Source of the DNA: Symbiodinium natans
Taxonomy: Eukaryota > Sar > Dinophyceae > Suessiales > Symbiodiniaceae
Assembly (NCBI GenBank): GCA_905221605.1
Contig: CAJNDS010002612.1
Coordinates: 937,436-1,001,435 of the forward strand
DNA length: 64,000 bases
Reading direction: 5' to 3'
The notes below the pieces were generated by a model, which was given only the letters and a program-made list of their open reading frames with translations, made no database searches and was not told the origin of the DNA. Shown here piece by piece: positions 40,020-50,661 of this stretch (position 1 is the first letter of the stretch; each line of letters starts with the position of its first letter). Position numbers and translations under genes: made by a program.

Positions 40020-41400
40020 GGATCCCGGCCTGTGTAATGTCGATAGTGTGAAGCTAGGATTAGGGTTTAGGGTTTAGGATTTAGGGTTTAGGGCTGCGGG
40101 TCGGTTGTTCCTAAGCCCTAAACCCTGAGCACTAAGCCCTAAACCCGAAACCCGGGACCATCATGGGTTGCAGGGCTTGAGGCCTCGGAGTTCCTAGAAA
40201 GCCCCCATGGGTCCGGTGAACCCACCCGAACTGAACGACACCCAAGATGTAGGGTTAAGGGTTGAGGTTTTAGGGTATCAGACCCTGCCAGGGCGGGTGT
40301 TTAGAGTTTAGGCCCCCGTCCCAAGGACTACATCTTTGCACGGGACGTCCTTAAACACGCGGCAAATGCGTTGACTGCTGGCACAGCATGCAAGGACGGC
40401 AGCATGAAAGTGCTTAGGATTAAAACTCTGTGGCGTCACAAGCCCAGCAAGAGGTCCTCTCTCTCCCTTCTTTTGTATTTTTCTACGTATGTATATGTAT
40501 GTATACACGTATATTTATATGCATATACTTGCAGACGCATAGAAACATGTATGTACTGGTAGATAAGTGTCCTTGCTTCAGCCACTAGGTGTGTTGAGAT
40601 ATTCCTAGCCGAGAGCTTCATGCTAAAGGTCAGGACACCCAAAAAGACGCTGCACACCATTTAGGGTTTAGGGTTTAGGGTCTAGGGTTTTGGGTTTTGG
40701 GTTTAGGGTAGAAGACACGAAGCAAGTTGGCCGAAGCTCCCTAACCCTAGACCCTAAGCCCCACAAACCCTCTTTGCGCATATACGCCGCATGAACCCTG
40801 CAAGCCCTTTCAGCCCCACATAACCCAACCAAGCCCTGTATGATAACCCTAGAAGCCCATATGACCCTTAAACCCTGTCAAGCCCCATAACCCCCATAAC
40901 CCTCTAAACCCTCTAAGCCCTCTAAAGCCTTAAGACCTTGCAGCTTTCTCCCTGCCCCTTGGAGACTTCTTTGCGCAGACTCGGGATGGCTTGCTTTTTA
41001 CCGGGGAGGAGGGGGGCAAGGCTTAGGGTTTAGGGTTTAAGGTTTAGGGCTTTGGACTCAGGGTTTAGGGCTGAGGGCTTAGGGCCAAGGCTTCCGCTTG
41101 CAATGTCACCAGCGGATTTTTAATACGGATGTCGAATGAAAGGCCCATGGAATGATTCGACCACACTGAGCAGGCTCATCGGAGTTTTATTCGGAAATTT
41201 CAAGGGATGAGGCATGTTTCTAGGAACAGTGCACAACCCCAACCCTAAGCACACTTCTAATCCCTACGCCCTCAGCTTCTGGGCCCAACCCCCAAACCCT
41301 AAACCCTAAACCCTAAACCCCAAGTTGGCAGGACGTCTACGCTGCAGCACGGGACTTTGTTAGTGGCCAGCGGCCCGATCTGAATGGAAGGCCAGGGCGG
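40020..41400. other. Sparse region
   Basis: Short degenerate arrays, an AT-rich ATGTATA stretch (40480-40560) giving spurious frames on both strands, and CCCTATAA/CCCATAA variants at 40790-40930. No convincing exon was seen. Confidence 0.4.
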
Positions 41401-41458
41401 GTCTGGGGTTTAGGGTTTAGGTTTAGGGTTTAGGGTTTGGGGTTTGGGGTTTAGGGTT

Positions 41459-41548
41459 TAGGCAGGGTTTAGGGTTTAGGGTTTAGGGTTTAGGGTTTAG
41501 GGTTTAGGGTTTAGGGTTTAGGGTTTAGGGTTTAGGGTTTAGGGTTTA
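41459..41548 (+). repeat. TTTAGGG array
   Basis: About 12 uniform units followed by a TA microsatellite. Confidence 0.95.
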
Positions 41549-41589
41549 GAACTGACCATATATGTATACATATATATATATATAGAGAG

Positions 41590-42400
41590 GGTGCGTCGGA
41601 ATACAGGCCTGTGTTTTTCAGGTCCAAAACACATATTTTTTCATGCATGTACCTTATTTGTAACCATATTTACAATACCTGCATACATATGAGAACCTCC
41701 ACCCGGATCCATTAAAGACAAAAAAACTAAAATCCTTAAAGTCTTGAAGAAATTTGAATGGGAAATGGGAAGGGCCCCCGGGCGCCCCAGACCTTTTTAA
41801 ATTGTGAAGAATCTTTTAAGTCCTTAGACCTTAGAGCAAATACATTCGGACCCCTTCCCATTTATTTAATTGTTTAGAGACTTTCCAGGTTTTCAGGGCT
41901 TTTCAGAGGCCTTTAAGAATGGTGAGCCAAAAAAAACGGGCCCCTTCCCATTCAAGGTTTTAAAGATACTAAGGAATTGGAGGGACCAGGGGCCCTCCCC
42001 AGTTATTCTGTAAGGGCTTCCAACAGCTTTGAGACCTTTAAAATCTTGGTTGGAAATCTTGAAAATAAAACCATGCGAAGGGTTTAGGGTTAAAATCTGC
42101 AAGACGTATATAATTGGGGCACCGGGGGGGGGGGGGGGGGGTCAATTCTTTAAATTCAGTTGGGGGCGGGCAGGCCCCGCTTAAAATCTTAATATGTTTC
42201 TGGGGCCCCCCAATTAAATTTTACAAGGGGAGGCTCCTTTTAAGATCTTTAAAATCTTCAAAATTCTTTAAAATCTTTGAAATTTAATTGGTGGCCCCCA
42301 ATGAAATTCTAAAGGGGGGGGGGCCCCCCCCCCCCCCCCCCCCCGGCCGCCAGATCGTTGGGGGGAGGGGGGGGGAATAAAGCCTCCGAACGGAAAACCC
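41590..42400. other. AT-rich anomaly with AAATCTT repeats
   Basis: The composition changes to AT-rich with many TTTAAAATCTT and AAAATC motifs, ATTTAATTG segments and inserted C or G runs (42124-42141, 42318-42345). GGGCCCCTTCCCATT and ACCCCTTCCCATT recur. Almost no telomere units. No gene seen; the minus frame at 41893-42102 is not convincing. Possibly an old, different repeat. Confidence 0.5.
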
Positions 42401-42621
42401 CACATCTTCATAGGGTCTAGAGTCTAGGGTAGTTTAGGGTCTAGGGCTTACGGTTTAGCGTTTAGGGTTTTGGGTTTTGGGTTTAGGGCCAGGACTGAGA
42501 CATGGGCATTGGACTCTGACGGCTTTAGTTTTCGATGTTTGGCTAACTGCTATCGACGCAGACTGTTCGAAAACACGAACGAGCGATCACGACTCTCTGC
42601 AGGGATAAAGCCCAAACAAGC

Positions 42622-42729
42622 TTTGTAGCCCGATGGTACCCTTTACCCTTTTTGGGTTCAAGGTTCCCTTTACAGTACCCAACCCCAAAAAGGGTACTGT
42701 TCTCGTCATATGATTACTAGGCTACCAAG
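42622..42729 (+). mobile_element. Family B element
   Basis: TTGTAGCCCGATGGTACCC on the left and GATTACTAGGCTACCAAG on the right. It is preceded by CTGCAG and a 22-base segment (IKPKQAF), which would be an exon ending at GTAGCCC. Confidence 0.75.
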
Positions 42730-42967
42730 AAAGACCTAAACCCTACACCTGGCTAAACCCTAAACCCTAAACCCTAAACCCTTGGAGGGCTTTTGGGACG
42801 AAGGGCCCTCATGGCTGTCGCAATGGCGGGGCAGGTTCGGCGAGGACGTCGGCTTCATGACGGGCCTCTGCTTGCAGGATCGAACCCAAATTAGGGTTTG
42901 GGGTTTAGGGTTTGGGGTTTAGGGTTTAGGGTTTAGGGTTTAGGGTTTAGGGGTTCTACTTGGAGGT

Positions 42968-43076
42968 TCATGGTACTTGTTAGCCAACTATAACTGTACT
43001 TATAACCCACTTATAGGCCCCCTAAGTGCCCTATTATGGTTATAAGTTCAGTTATGAGTACCATGAACCTCCAAGT
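42968..43076 (+). mobile_element. Family A element
   Basis: GTTCATGGTACTTGTTAGCC on the left and GTACCATGAACCTCCAAGTA-G on the right, preceded by TACTTGGAG directly after a TTTAGGG array. Confidence 0.75.
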
Positions 43077-43612
43077 AGGGGCCGGGTTTAAAGTTTCCGC
43101 TGTGCGCTTTTGGGACTTTCTGGTTTTCTTTGGGGAAGATATTTCCGGGTTTACAGGCACGGTACGATCTGGGACCTAATGCATTAGAATAGGGTTTTGG
43201 AGTTATTACAGCATAATTATAGAGGGACCGTAAGGGGATATCATCAATTGTGTTTTTTGGACCCCTATATACGGATCTGGTTGGGGATTGTTCTTGCTTC
43301 CTGGCAAACCCTATGCAAGCCTCATACCCTATAACTCCTACCATAAGCCCTTGCAGCCGAAGCCCAGAAGCACCTGGGGTTCAGGCCTTCCAAACCCCAA
43401 ACCCCAAACCCTAAACCACAAAACCCTAAATCCTAAACCTTAAACCCCAAACCCCAAAACCCAATGCCCCACAAAGCAGGAGCAGGCTTGGACTTTGTCT
43501 CCCAGCTGCACGAAGCAGGCCGGTGCTGACCAGCATCCTTTGCTTTCGAAGGTTTAGGGTTTAGGGTTTAGGGTGTTTAGAGTTTAGGGCTTAGAGTTTC
43601 GGGTTTGGGGTG

Positions 43613-43833
43613 TGTATAGGGCTTAAACACACGAACATGACCCCACACGCAACGATGGTGAGCCAATTGGCAGCAGACCTCGACCAGAGGAGCATGTCCG
43701 CGGAGTTGTTCGGCAACGCGAGAAATCCTCCAAAATGCCAAGCCCCGGCTTTTTCGGCTGCTTGTGACTGCGCATATTGAAGAGTCACGGCGATGGGCGG
43801 TACCGTCTTCGTGGGCAAGGTGGGGGCTGCCAT
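43613..43833 (-). CDS. First exon of a minus-strand gene, membrane-anchored
   Basis: On the minus strand an ATG at 43833 opens MAAPTLPTKTVPPIAVTLQY, AQSQAAEKAGAWHFGGFLAL, PNNSADMLLWSRSAANWLTI, then VACGVMFVCL. The last 15 residues form a likely membrane segment. The exon would end near GTTTAA|GCCCTA, again a GC donor. Composition is fluent and there is no telomere unit inside. Real ATG start and strand make this unlike its neighbours. A 123-codon frame in another register overlaps and is taken as a shadow. Confidence 0.5.
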
Positions 43834-43921
43834 GGTGGTGTGGTCCCTGGCGCCCGGTGATTGGGCGGCTCAGGGACGCCCAGTTCATGTACAATGAGAC
43901 AATGCTTCCACCTTGACCCTT

Positions 43922-44003
43922 TCGTTTGGTTCTGGCTTCCCTTGTCAAATAACCAACCTCAAAAAGGGTGCCTTTAGTAGAATATGGGTTTTTGGGCTAC
44001 CAA
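43922..44003 (+). mobile_element. Family B element, right part
   Basis: TCAAATAACCAACCTCAAAA to TGGGTTTTTGGGCTACCAAG matches the inner and right part of family B; the left end is poorly conserved. Confidence 0.6.
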
Positions 44004-44169
44004 GAGGGTGTTTTGGGGTCAAGTCTTTCAATGAGGGCCTCTTTTTCTGTTGCCCCCCCAAATCTATTTACTGTCTGCTTTTGGGACTTTCGGGTTTTCC
44101 TAGGGCAGTCTGGTAGACACTTCCGAAGTTTCAGGGCTCAGGGTTTTTGGGCACTGGGGCTTTTGGGCT

Positions 44170-44412
44170 TTGAGGCTTGCCCTTTTTGCGCGTGTTCGTG
44201 CCCGCTCATGTGCGACCACGATGCTGTCACTGTTGAGCAAGGCTGGTGTTGACTCCCCGAACCGGGATACCACGCACAGTCGGAGGAGCGTGTTCCTCTG
44301 GCTTAGGGTTTGGGGTTTCGCAAGACTGAGCCCTCTGGTGCGAGAATGCCTCCAAATCCGAAAGCCTCCGCAAAACCCGGCGTTCCCAGACCTCGAACCC
44401 CTAAGCTACTGA
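44170..44412 (+). CDS. 80-codon open frame
   Basis: Frame ALFARVRARSCATTMLSLLS, KAGVDSPNRDTTHSRRSVFL, WLRVWGFARLSPLVRECLQI, ending LEPLSY and TGA. Part (WLRVWGF) comes from telomere-like units, so an intron may be hidden. Moderate support. Confidence 0.35.
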   Translation: MRLALFARVRARSCATTMLSLLSKAGVDSPNRDTTHSRRSVFLWLRVWGFARLSPLVRECLQIRKPPQNPAFPDLEPLSY

Positions 44413-44426
44413 GGCCCAAGCCCTAA

Positions 44427-44545
44427 GGGTAGTTTCATGGGCCCTGAATATGGTCTCTAACCTCCTTTAAAGGGTGGGTGTAGGGTATATAAGGGGTATA
44501 TAATGGGTACCCTTTTAAGGGCCCAGACTAAGGGGCCACTACCCA
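44427..44545. mobile_element. Family E element
   Basis: GGGTAGTTTCATGGGCCC on the left pairs with GGGCCCAGACTAAGGGGCCA-CTACCC on the right. Inside, GGGTATATAAGGGGTATATA. About 115 bp. Other copies: 45704, 55436 and a right half at 59130. Confidence 0.7.
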
Positions 44546-44665
44546 AAGCGAAATGACAATTCCAGACCCTAAACCCTAAATCCTAAACCCTAAACCCTAA
44601 ACCCCAAACCCTAAACCCTAAACCCTAAACCCTAAACCCTAAACCCTAACCCGCTGGACCATAAG

Positions 44666-44752
44666 TTTGCTGCGAGGTGCCTGCCAACTCCACCTTCGTG
44701 GTCTCCATCCGCATCAAAGCGCACCCAACAGATGAAGCTGGAGCGGCCCAGG
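44666..44752 (+). CDS. Beta-strand-like exon
   Basis: CCATAAG acceptor; frame CCEVPANSTFVVSIRIKAHP then TDEAGAAQ, ending G|GTTTAGGG. Alternating STFVVSIRIKA looks like a beta strand of an extracellular domain. One of the clearest single exons. Confidence 0.55.
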
Positions 44753-45703
44753 GTTTAGGGTTTAGGTTTCAGGGTTCAGGGTTCAGGGTAGGGGGTTTGA
44801 GGTTTAGGGTAGAGTGTCGTGGGTGGTGTAGGGACCAGGCTTTTGTGCACATTGAGTAGTTCGGTACGGCTCTCAACCCTAAAGCCCCGAACACAGAACC
44901 CCCGAAACCCGAAAACCCTTAGACGAAACCCTAGACCCTAAACCCGACACCGTAACAAACCCTCTGTTTAACTCTTGCGCTCCTGGCAGGACCGCCTATC
45001 TGGCTGACAGAGACGGCCCGGGCCTCATTGGTAGCCTACTAGGTCTCCCTCCTGTGGTTTGGGGTTTAGGGTTTAGGGTTTTAGGGTTTTAGGGTTTGGT
45101 GTTAGGGTTTAGGGTTTAGGGTTTGGGGTTTAGGGTTAGGGGTTAGGGGTTAGGGTTTAGGCTCAGGATCGGTGGTGGGCTTGGTGTCTCGGGTTTGCGA
45201 GGGTTTTGCAGGCTTCGCGGCAGGCAGACAGAAGGCTAAGGCCGAGAAATCATCCAGCCCCCCCACCCAAGGCCTGCACCTTCACTGGGCCCTTATTCCC
45301 CCTTTTATTGTAGGGTTTAGGGTTTAGGGTTAAGGGTTTAGGGTTTAGGATTTAGGGTCTAGGGTTTAGGGTTTAGGGTTTAGGGTTTATAAAGGGTTTA
45401 GGGTTTAGGGCAACTAGGACTCAGAGTAGGCATTGTTTTTTCTCATAATCCCCTTTCAACCAAAAGGGGCACCCTTTTCATTCCTAGGTTACTCCTGGGT
45501 CTAGTTCATATGAATCAGGGTTTATATGACTGTTATTGGTGAGTGTATATAAGGTTCTTATTTGGGGGGGGTCTACACTAAGGGCCCCAACTTTTCGTAA
45601 ACCTTCATGTCGGTATTTCTCGGGCTTAATGCTCCCCCCGCCACCAAAAAAAACAAACAAAGGTACCCCTAATTTTCTGAAGCTCTGAAGGCCCTAAACT
45701 CTA

Positions 45704-45870
45704 AGGGTAGTTTCATGGGCCCATATGGCATATGGGCCCTTAATATGGTCCCTGTACCTCCTTTCAAGGGTTCTGATGTATGGGCCCTTGGGTTGTATAG
45801 GGTGTATAGGGTATAAGGTCCCCCTTTAAGGGCCCATATGAAGGGACAATGTAGCTACCCCGAGATAAAC
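45704..45870. mobile_element. Family E element, long copy
   Basis: GGGTAGTTTCATGGGCCCAT on the left, GGGCCCATATGAAGGGACA then GTAGCTACCCC on the right; an internal GGGCCCATATG block is duplicated. Confidence 0.7.
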
Positions 45871-45888
45871 CGATGACAGCTTCTTGAG

Positions 45889-45972
45889 GTTTATGTTCCG
45901 GCTTCTGGCAAGACCGAGATCATGACCTCGCAGTGCGGCTCCCTGCCCGGACTCCCGGAGACAAGTTCCTAG
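45889..45972 (+). CDS. Exon downstream of a family E element
   Basis: Acceptor CAGCTTCTTGAG; frame VYVPASGKTEIMTSQCGSLP then GLPETSS and TAG. A second frame (TDDSFLRFMFRLLARPRS) is open. Confidence 0.4.
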   Translation, partial: VYVPASGKTEIMTSQCGSLPGLPETSS

Positions 45973-46561
45973 AAGAAACAGCGGGGTTTGGGGTTTCAAG
46001 AGTTTAGGGGTTTGGGTTCAAGAGAGTGTAGGGGTTGGGGGTTCAAGAGTTCGGGGGTTCAGGAGTTTGGGTTTCGGTTCTAGGATCGAAAATCGAGGGA
46101 TTTGGGGGCTTATATACCCAAATCAACCCACGGGCGCATGCATCAGAACCATGTAACTACCCTTAGACCAGAGGCCCCAACACCCCCTTAATTCGGGAAT
46201 ATTGCTTAAATCACATTAGTATCCCGATTGCATTTGCAGAAATTTTCTAAACCCTAAATCCTAAACCCCAAGTCCTAAGCCCTAAACCCAGAACATCCCA
46301 TAAGTAAGTGCACAGCGTTGAAGACTCCTGGAATACCCTTTTCGGTGTGCGCTTCATGCAAGGGGGATTTAGGGGCCCCGCCTGGGGCCCTTGATTCCTG
46401 GTTTAGGGTTTAGGGTTCAAAGTTCAGGGTTTCGGGTTTTGGGTTTAGGGTTTAGGGTTTAGGGTTTGCTAAGGGCTTACGCTGGCCTTCTTTGGAAACT
46501 TCCCGTCCCTGACACATCTGGATCCTAATGGATGAGGGGGCTTACTGATGTTATGTTCCAG

Positions 46562-46604
46562 CCTCGTGCTGGCCATCCCACTGATGGAGCTGGTATTCCA
46601 TCGG
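46562..46604 (+). CDS. Hydrophobic exon
   Basis: Acceptor ATGTTATGTTCCAG; frame LVLAIPLMELVFHR, ending CGG|GTTTAG in phase 0. Looks like part of a membrane helix. Confidence 0.5.
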
Positions 46605-46672
46605 GTTTAGGGTTTAGGGTTTAGGGTTTAGGGTTTAGGGTTTAGGGTTCAGGGTTCAGGGTTTAGGGTTTT
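46605..46672 (+). repeat. TTTAGGG array at a donor
   Basis: About nine units beginning at the GT of the exon ending 46604. Confidence 0.93.
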
Positions 46673-46730
46673 TTGGGTTTTCTGGGCTAGGGGTTTGGGG
46701 CGTGGGCCGCTGACCGCAGAGTTTTCTCCT

Positions 46731-46926
46731 GGTTCGCCCTGTGGTCCCCTTTTTGCCTTTGTTTGGCTCTGGGCTGACTCATAAAGCAACAAACCCAAAG
46801 GGTTCAGGGTTTAGGGTTTAGGGTTTAGGGTTTAGGGTTTAGGGTTTAGGGTTTAGGGTTTAGGGTTTAGGGTTTAGGGTTTAGAAGGGGGTTCCCTTAT
46901 TATAATATTGTTACTGGGCTATCAAG
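46731..46926 (+). mobile_element. Family B element with telomere repeats inserted
   Basis: The left part GTTCGCCCTGTGGTCCCC to ACTCATAAAGCAACAAACCC and the right part GGTTCCCTTATTATAATATT to GGGCTATCAAG are family B. Between them, at 46801-46884, sit about 12 TTTAGGG units where other copies have only a few bases. It is preceded by CCGCAG and VFSW-type coding. Confidence 0.75.
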
Positions 46927-47324
46927 TCTCTGTAGGGTTGAATATGTGATCCTGGCTTGGGGATGTCCGGCCTTCAGGTTTTCTAGGGCTTAGGAGCCCC
47001 CTATGACCTTAAACCATGAAGGGTTTGGGGTTTAGGGTTTAGGGTTTAGGGTTTAGGGTTTAGGATTTACAAGCCTGAACCCTAAACCTTAGCTTGGCAT
47101 TTCACACCCTAAACCCTAAGCCAACACCCATGAAAAGCGCCCTTGTGGCAATCATGGTGAACCACTTGGCCACTTCTAGACCCTCAACCCTGAACCCTAA
47201 ACTCTCAGCCCTAAGCCTAAACTCCCAGCCCTGAACCCTAAACCCTAAACCCTAAACTCGCAGACCTCAACTCTAAACTCCCAGCCCTAAACACTAAATC
47301 CTGAGCCTAAACCCTAAACCCCAG

Positions 47325-47383
47325 CCGGCATCTCATGTCAGGCCATCAGACTGCTTCTACGAGTTAGAAGATGAAGAGGCCAG
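47325..47383 (+). CDS. Acidic exon
   Basis: AACCCCAG acceptor; frame PASHVRPSDCFYELEDEEA, ending AG|GTCTTA; the frame stays open to 47450 (SYFSSFRMLRALELLG) if unspliced. Clearly protein-like. Confidence 0.5.
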
Positions 47384-47429
47384 GTCTTATTTCAGCTCCT
47401 TTAGGATGTTGAGGGCTTTAGAGCTTTTA

Positions 47430-47535
47430 GGTTTATATATATATATAAGGTTTTAGGTTTTAGGTTTTAGGGTCTAGGGCTTCGGGATATATATATATAT
47501 ATATACATATGTATATATATATATATATAAAACAT
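47430..47535. repeat. TA microsatellites
   Basis: Three TA runs flank GGTTTTAGGTTTTAGG units. Confidence 0.9.
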
Positions 47536-47869
47536 TTTTATTTATTTAATAGGGGTTCTTGGAGTTTTTAGGGTTTAGGGTTTAGGGTTTTTGTTGGTAG
47601 AGATTGTAGGCTTTAGGAGGGTGTTGGGGCTTCAGAGTGTTAGGGGTTTTAGAGGGTCAACTGTTCCTTTCTTCCCTTGACGAGAGTAGTGGTCGCCAAC
47701 TCTACAATCTACACCTCCAAAGTACCCGAAACCCCCCAAATATCTACACCTAAACCCTATACCCTAGGGCCAGCAAAAAGCATGAACTCCTTCAGGGTTG
47801 AGGTTTCAGGGTTTAGGGTTGAGGGTTTAGGGTTTAGGGTTTAGGGTTTAGGGCTAGGCTTAGCCACAG

Positions 47870-47944
47870 GAGCCCGCGCCGCCTCCTCCTGCAGTGGCGG
47901 CAAGCTCCTCGCGCCTGGCTTCTCAGAGCAGCGAGGATCTAGAA
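47870..47944 (+). CDS. Pro/Ala/Ser-rich exon
   Basis: TTAGCCACAG acceptor; frame EPAPPPPAVAASSSRLASQS then SEDLE, ending A|GTACTA. Low-complexity linker type. Confidence 0.5.
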
Positions 47945-48304
47945 AGTACTAGGAACCCTAAACCCCAAACCCTAAACCCCAAACCCTAAACCCTAAACCC
48001 CAAACCCTAAACCCTATAACCCTAGACCCTAAGCTCGAGACTCACTGGCTTGGGAGTCTGGACGGTTAATCGCAGCTTCAAACCTGGGGGCGTTTTCGGG
48101 TTTGAGGTTGTTTTGAGTTCCGGGTTCATAGGCTTAAGGCTTCGGTTGTGTTGTTGCTGAGTGCTTCTTGCGCATGGGCTTAGCGCTTTTTGAGTCGTAG
48201 GTTCCAAGTATACGGCTGTCTACATGCCAACTCAAACCATGCTCGGGGAACACTTAAGCCCGAAACCCTCGAACCCCTAGACCCTACATCCCTGAACCCA
48301 AGCC

Positions 48305-48496
48305 TTTAAACCCTAAACCCTAAACCCTAAACCCTAAACCCTAAACCCTAAACCCTAAACCCTAAACCCTAAACCCTAAACCCTAAACCCTAAACCCTAA
48401 CTCCTAAACCCTAAACCCTAAACCCTAAACCCTAAACCCTAAACCCTAAACCCTAAACCCTAAACCCTAAACCCTAAACCCTAAACCCTAAACCCA
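48305..48496 (-). repeat. Longest CCCTAAA array
   Basis: About 27 units with a single CTCCTAA interruption at about 48400. Confidence 0.97.
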
Positions 48497-48519
48497 AGCC
48501 TTAAACTCTGACACTGCAG

Positions 48520-48772
48520 GAAAGAAGCGCACAAAATCCAGGGACATCAACGCATCTCCGAACTCAGCAGCATCGCAGCACGCCCGCCTTGCACACAGCA
48601 GCCAAAGAAGGCCACATTTAGGGTTTAGGGTTTAGGGTTTAGGGTTTAGGGTTTAGGGTTTAGGGTTTAGGGTTTAGGGTTTAGGGTTTAGGGTTTAGGG
48701 TTTAGGGTTTAGCAGACGGAGTCCAGGATGAGTTGGTCTTCCGACATTGGAGGCTGCCGTGTCGTGCGTTAG
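48520..48772 (+). CDS. Gene end across a pure telomere-repeat intron
   Basis: Exon 48520-48622 (ACACTGCAG) in one frame reads KEAHKIQGHQRISELSSIAA then RPPCTQQPKKATFR, ending AGG|GTTTAG in phase 0. Intron 48623-48712 is exactly 12 units of GTTTAGG plus GTTTAG. Exon 48713-48772 reads QTESRMSWSSDIGGCRVVR and TAG, also phase 0. All three frames of the first exon are open, so its frame rests on the join. The overlapping entry at 48728 is an alternative. Confidence 0.5.
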
Positions 48773-48936
48773 CCAAGCAAAGAACCCACCCTGTGAAGCA
48801 GCCGGGGATGTCGCTTTTGTGTCATTGCAGAGTACGATTCCTTACCTGTCATGGTGTATGGATGCAGGGTTCCTTGCAATGCAGCAGTGGGACACGGGCA
48901 CGTCATGCCCGTGATTTTCGGCGTGCTAAACCCTAA
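48728..48936 (+). CDS. Alternative 69-codon exon
   Basis: After AGTCCAG the frame reads DELVFRHWRLPCRALAKQRT, HPVKQPGMSLLCHCRVRFLT, CHGVWMQGSLQCSSGTRARH, ARDFRRA, rich in Cys, Arg and His, then enters a CCCTAAA array. It competes with the short TAG-ended frame at 48713-48772. Confidence 0.4.
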
Positions 48937-49058
48937 ACCCCAAAAACCCTAAACCCTAAGCCCCAAACCCTAAACCCTAAACCCTAAACCCTAAACCCTA
49001 AACCCTAAACCCTAAACCCTAAACCCTAAACCCTACCCCTCCGGAGGCCCATCCACAG

Positions 49059-49123
49059 GAGCTCCTCCTCCCGAGCGGCCCCGCAGCCGCTCGCGAGACC
49101 GCCCGGAGCAAAGTCAGCTGCGG
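49059..49123 (+). CDS. RS-rich exon
   Basis: CATCCACAG acceptor; frame APPPERPRSRSRDRPEQSQL then R, ending CGG|GTTTAG in phase 0. RSRSRDR is typical of SR-type splicing or nuclear proteins. Other frames are open (Ser- or Leu-rich). Confidence 0.45.
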
Positions 49124-49780
49124 GTTTAGGGTTTGGGGTTTAGGGTTGAGGGTTTAGGGTTTGGGGTCTATAGGGTTTAGGGTTTGGGGTTTAGGGTTTA
49201 GGGTCTGTAGAGTTTTAAGGGTTCTGGGGTGTAAAGGGTATAAGGTCTGTTGGGTTTCATGGTGAGGAGTATTCCTGAAGCAAGCTCATCGGTTCTGGAG
49301 TTTCTTGGCGGTTTAGGCGGCTGTGCCTACCTCCAGCCCTGCCTGCCAAACACCCTAAACCCTAACCCTAAACCCTAACCCTAAACCCTAAACACCCTAA
49401 AACCTAAACCCTGAACCCTAAACCCTAAACCGTTTCCCTGGGCCTAAACCCCCTGACCCCCGAAACCCACTAAGGGCAAGTCTGGGATGCCATGATAACA
49501 CAATGATTAGGTAGCTGGGATCCCGGGGTTTAGGGTTTAGGGGTGAGGTTTCGGGGTTTAGGGTTTAGTGTTTAGGGTCAGGGTTTAGGGGGAAAGTTGG
49601 GCTCTTGGAGGTCCATAGGCAGTTTGTAAGTGGATATCTAGGACCCAGAGTAATTAGGCATTTTTCCCTCTTTTAGGGTTTAGGTTCCCTAACCACCCCT
49701 TATAGCTACCCATGAACAATTTAAGTTTTGACTTTCGCCATTCTAATTGGTGTCATCTTAGGTTGCCTTTTTTTTTCCAG

Positions 49781-49867
49781 CTCGTGGCCCCTTAGAAACC
49801 GCTGCAAGCAGACGGTGAGGCGCCTCCGCGAAACCTGCCGCCAAGGAGAAAGCGTGCCTTTGCGGCG
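49781..49867 (+). CDS. Basic Cys-containing exon
   Basis: Strong acceptor GCCTTTTTTTTTCCAG; frame SWPLRNRCKQTVRRLRETCR then QGESVPLR, ending CG|GTTTAG. An internal GTGAGG could shorten it. Confidence 0.55.
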
Positions 49868-50284
49868 GTTTAGGGGCTGGGAAGCTGCCGGGTTTAGGGT
49901 TTAGGGTCCAGACTTTTCGGGGGATGTAGGGATTAGGGTTTAGGGTTTGGGGTTTAGGGTTTAGGGTTTAGGGCTAGGGCTTCGGGGCTTTTAGCAGCGG
50001 AGTCGGGTTGAGGATTGGACTCGACAGAGCTGGGGATTGAGAGTCGAGAGTGAATCATGCTGAAGTTTTCCTTGGTGGCTTACTCTTTTGTGAATTATGT
50101 AAGATTCTGTCACCACCGTTGTTATAAGCCGCTACTAGTACTTGTAGGGTTCGGGGTTGCAGGTTTTTACCGGTTTCCGGGTTCATGAGGGTTTAGTGGT
50201 TTTACGGCTTTCGGGCGTTAGCGTCTTAGGGCTGCAGGGGTTTGGGTGGGAGCTGGCAGGTTGATCTAAATACAAAGGGAGAAG

Positions 50285-50400
50285 ATAGGAGCCTTAATTA
50301 TTAGAACAAGGTTCGGGGGTTTTTTGGTTTTCAACAGGGACCCGAAGGGAATACTATTAGTAATGATTCAGACCCCTATATTAGGGTCTTTCAAGTTTGA
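50285..50400. mobile_element. Family D-like element
   Basis: GGGGGTTTTTTGGTTTTCAA to TATTAGGGTCTTTCAAG; divergent arms. Confidence 0.4.
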
Positions 50401-50661
50401 CTAGCCAACATGTGGCAAGCATGTTGGGATTGGGAGGTTCAGGAGGTCTTGAGGCCCACTTTCCAGTCTGCAGCCGCAGCCTTTGCACGTATACCCTAAA
50501 CCCTAAACCCCAAACCCTACACCCTAAACCTAAAGCCCAGAGTCTTCATTGAGAGTAAGTCATTCTTCTAGTCATGAGCGCGACAGCAACGTCCGGAATG
50601 CCAGGGATCCTGCGCCGGTCAAAAACTATGGCACCTTACACTCCACGGAACCTACACTAAT

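Noticed and set aside
43048-43344. 98-codon minus-strand frame
   Set aside because: Its start lies in the arm of a family A element and the rest is not clearly protein-like.
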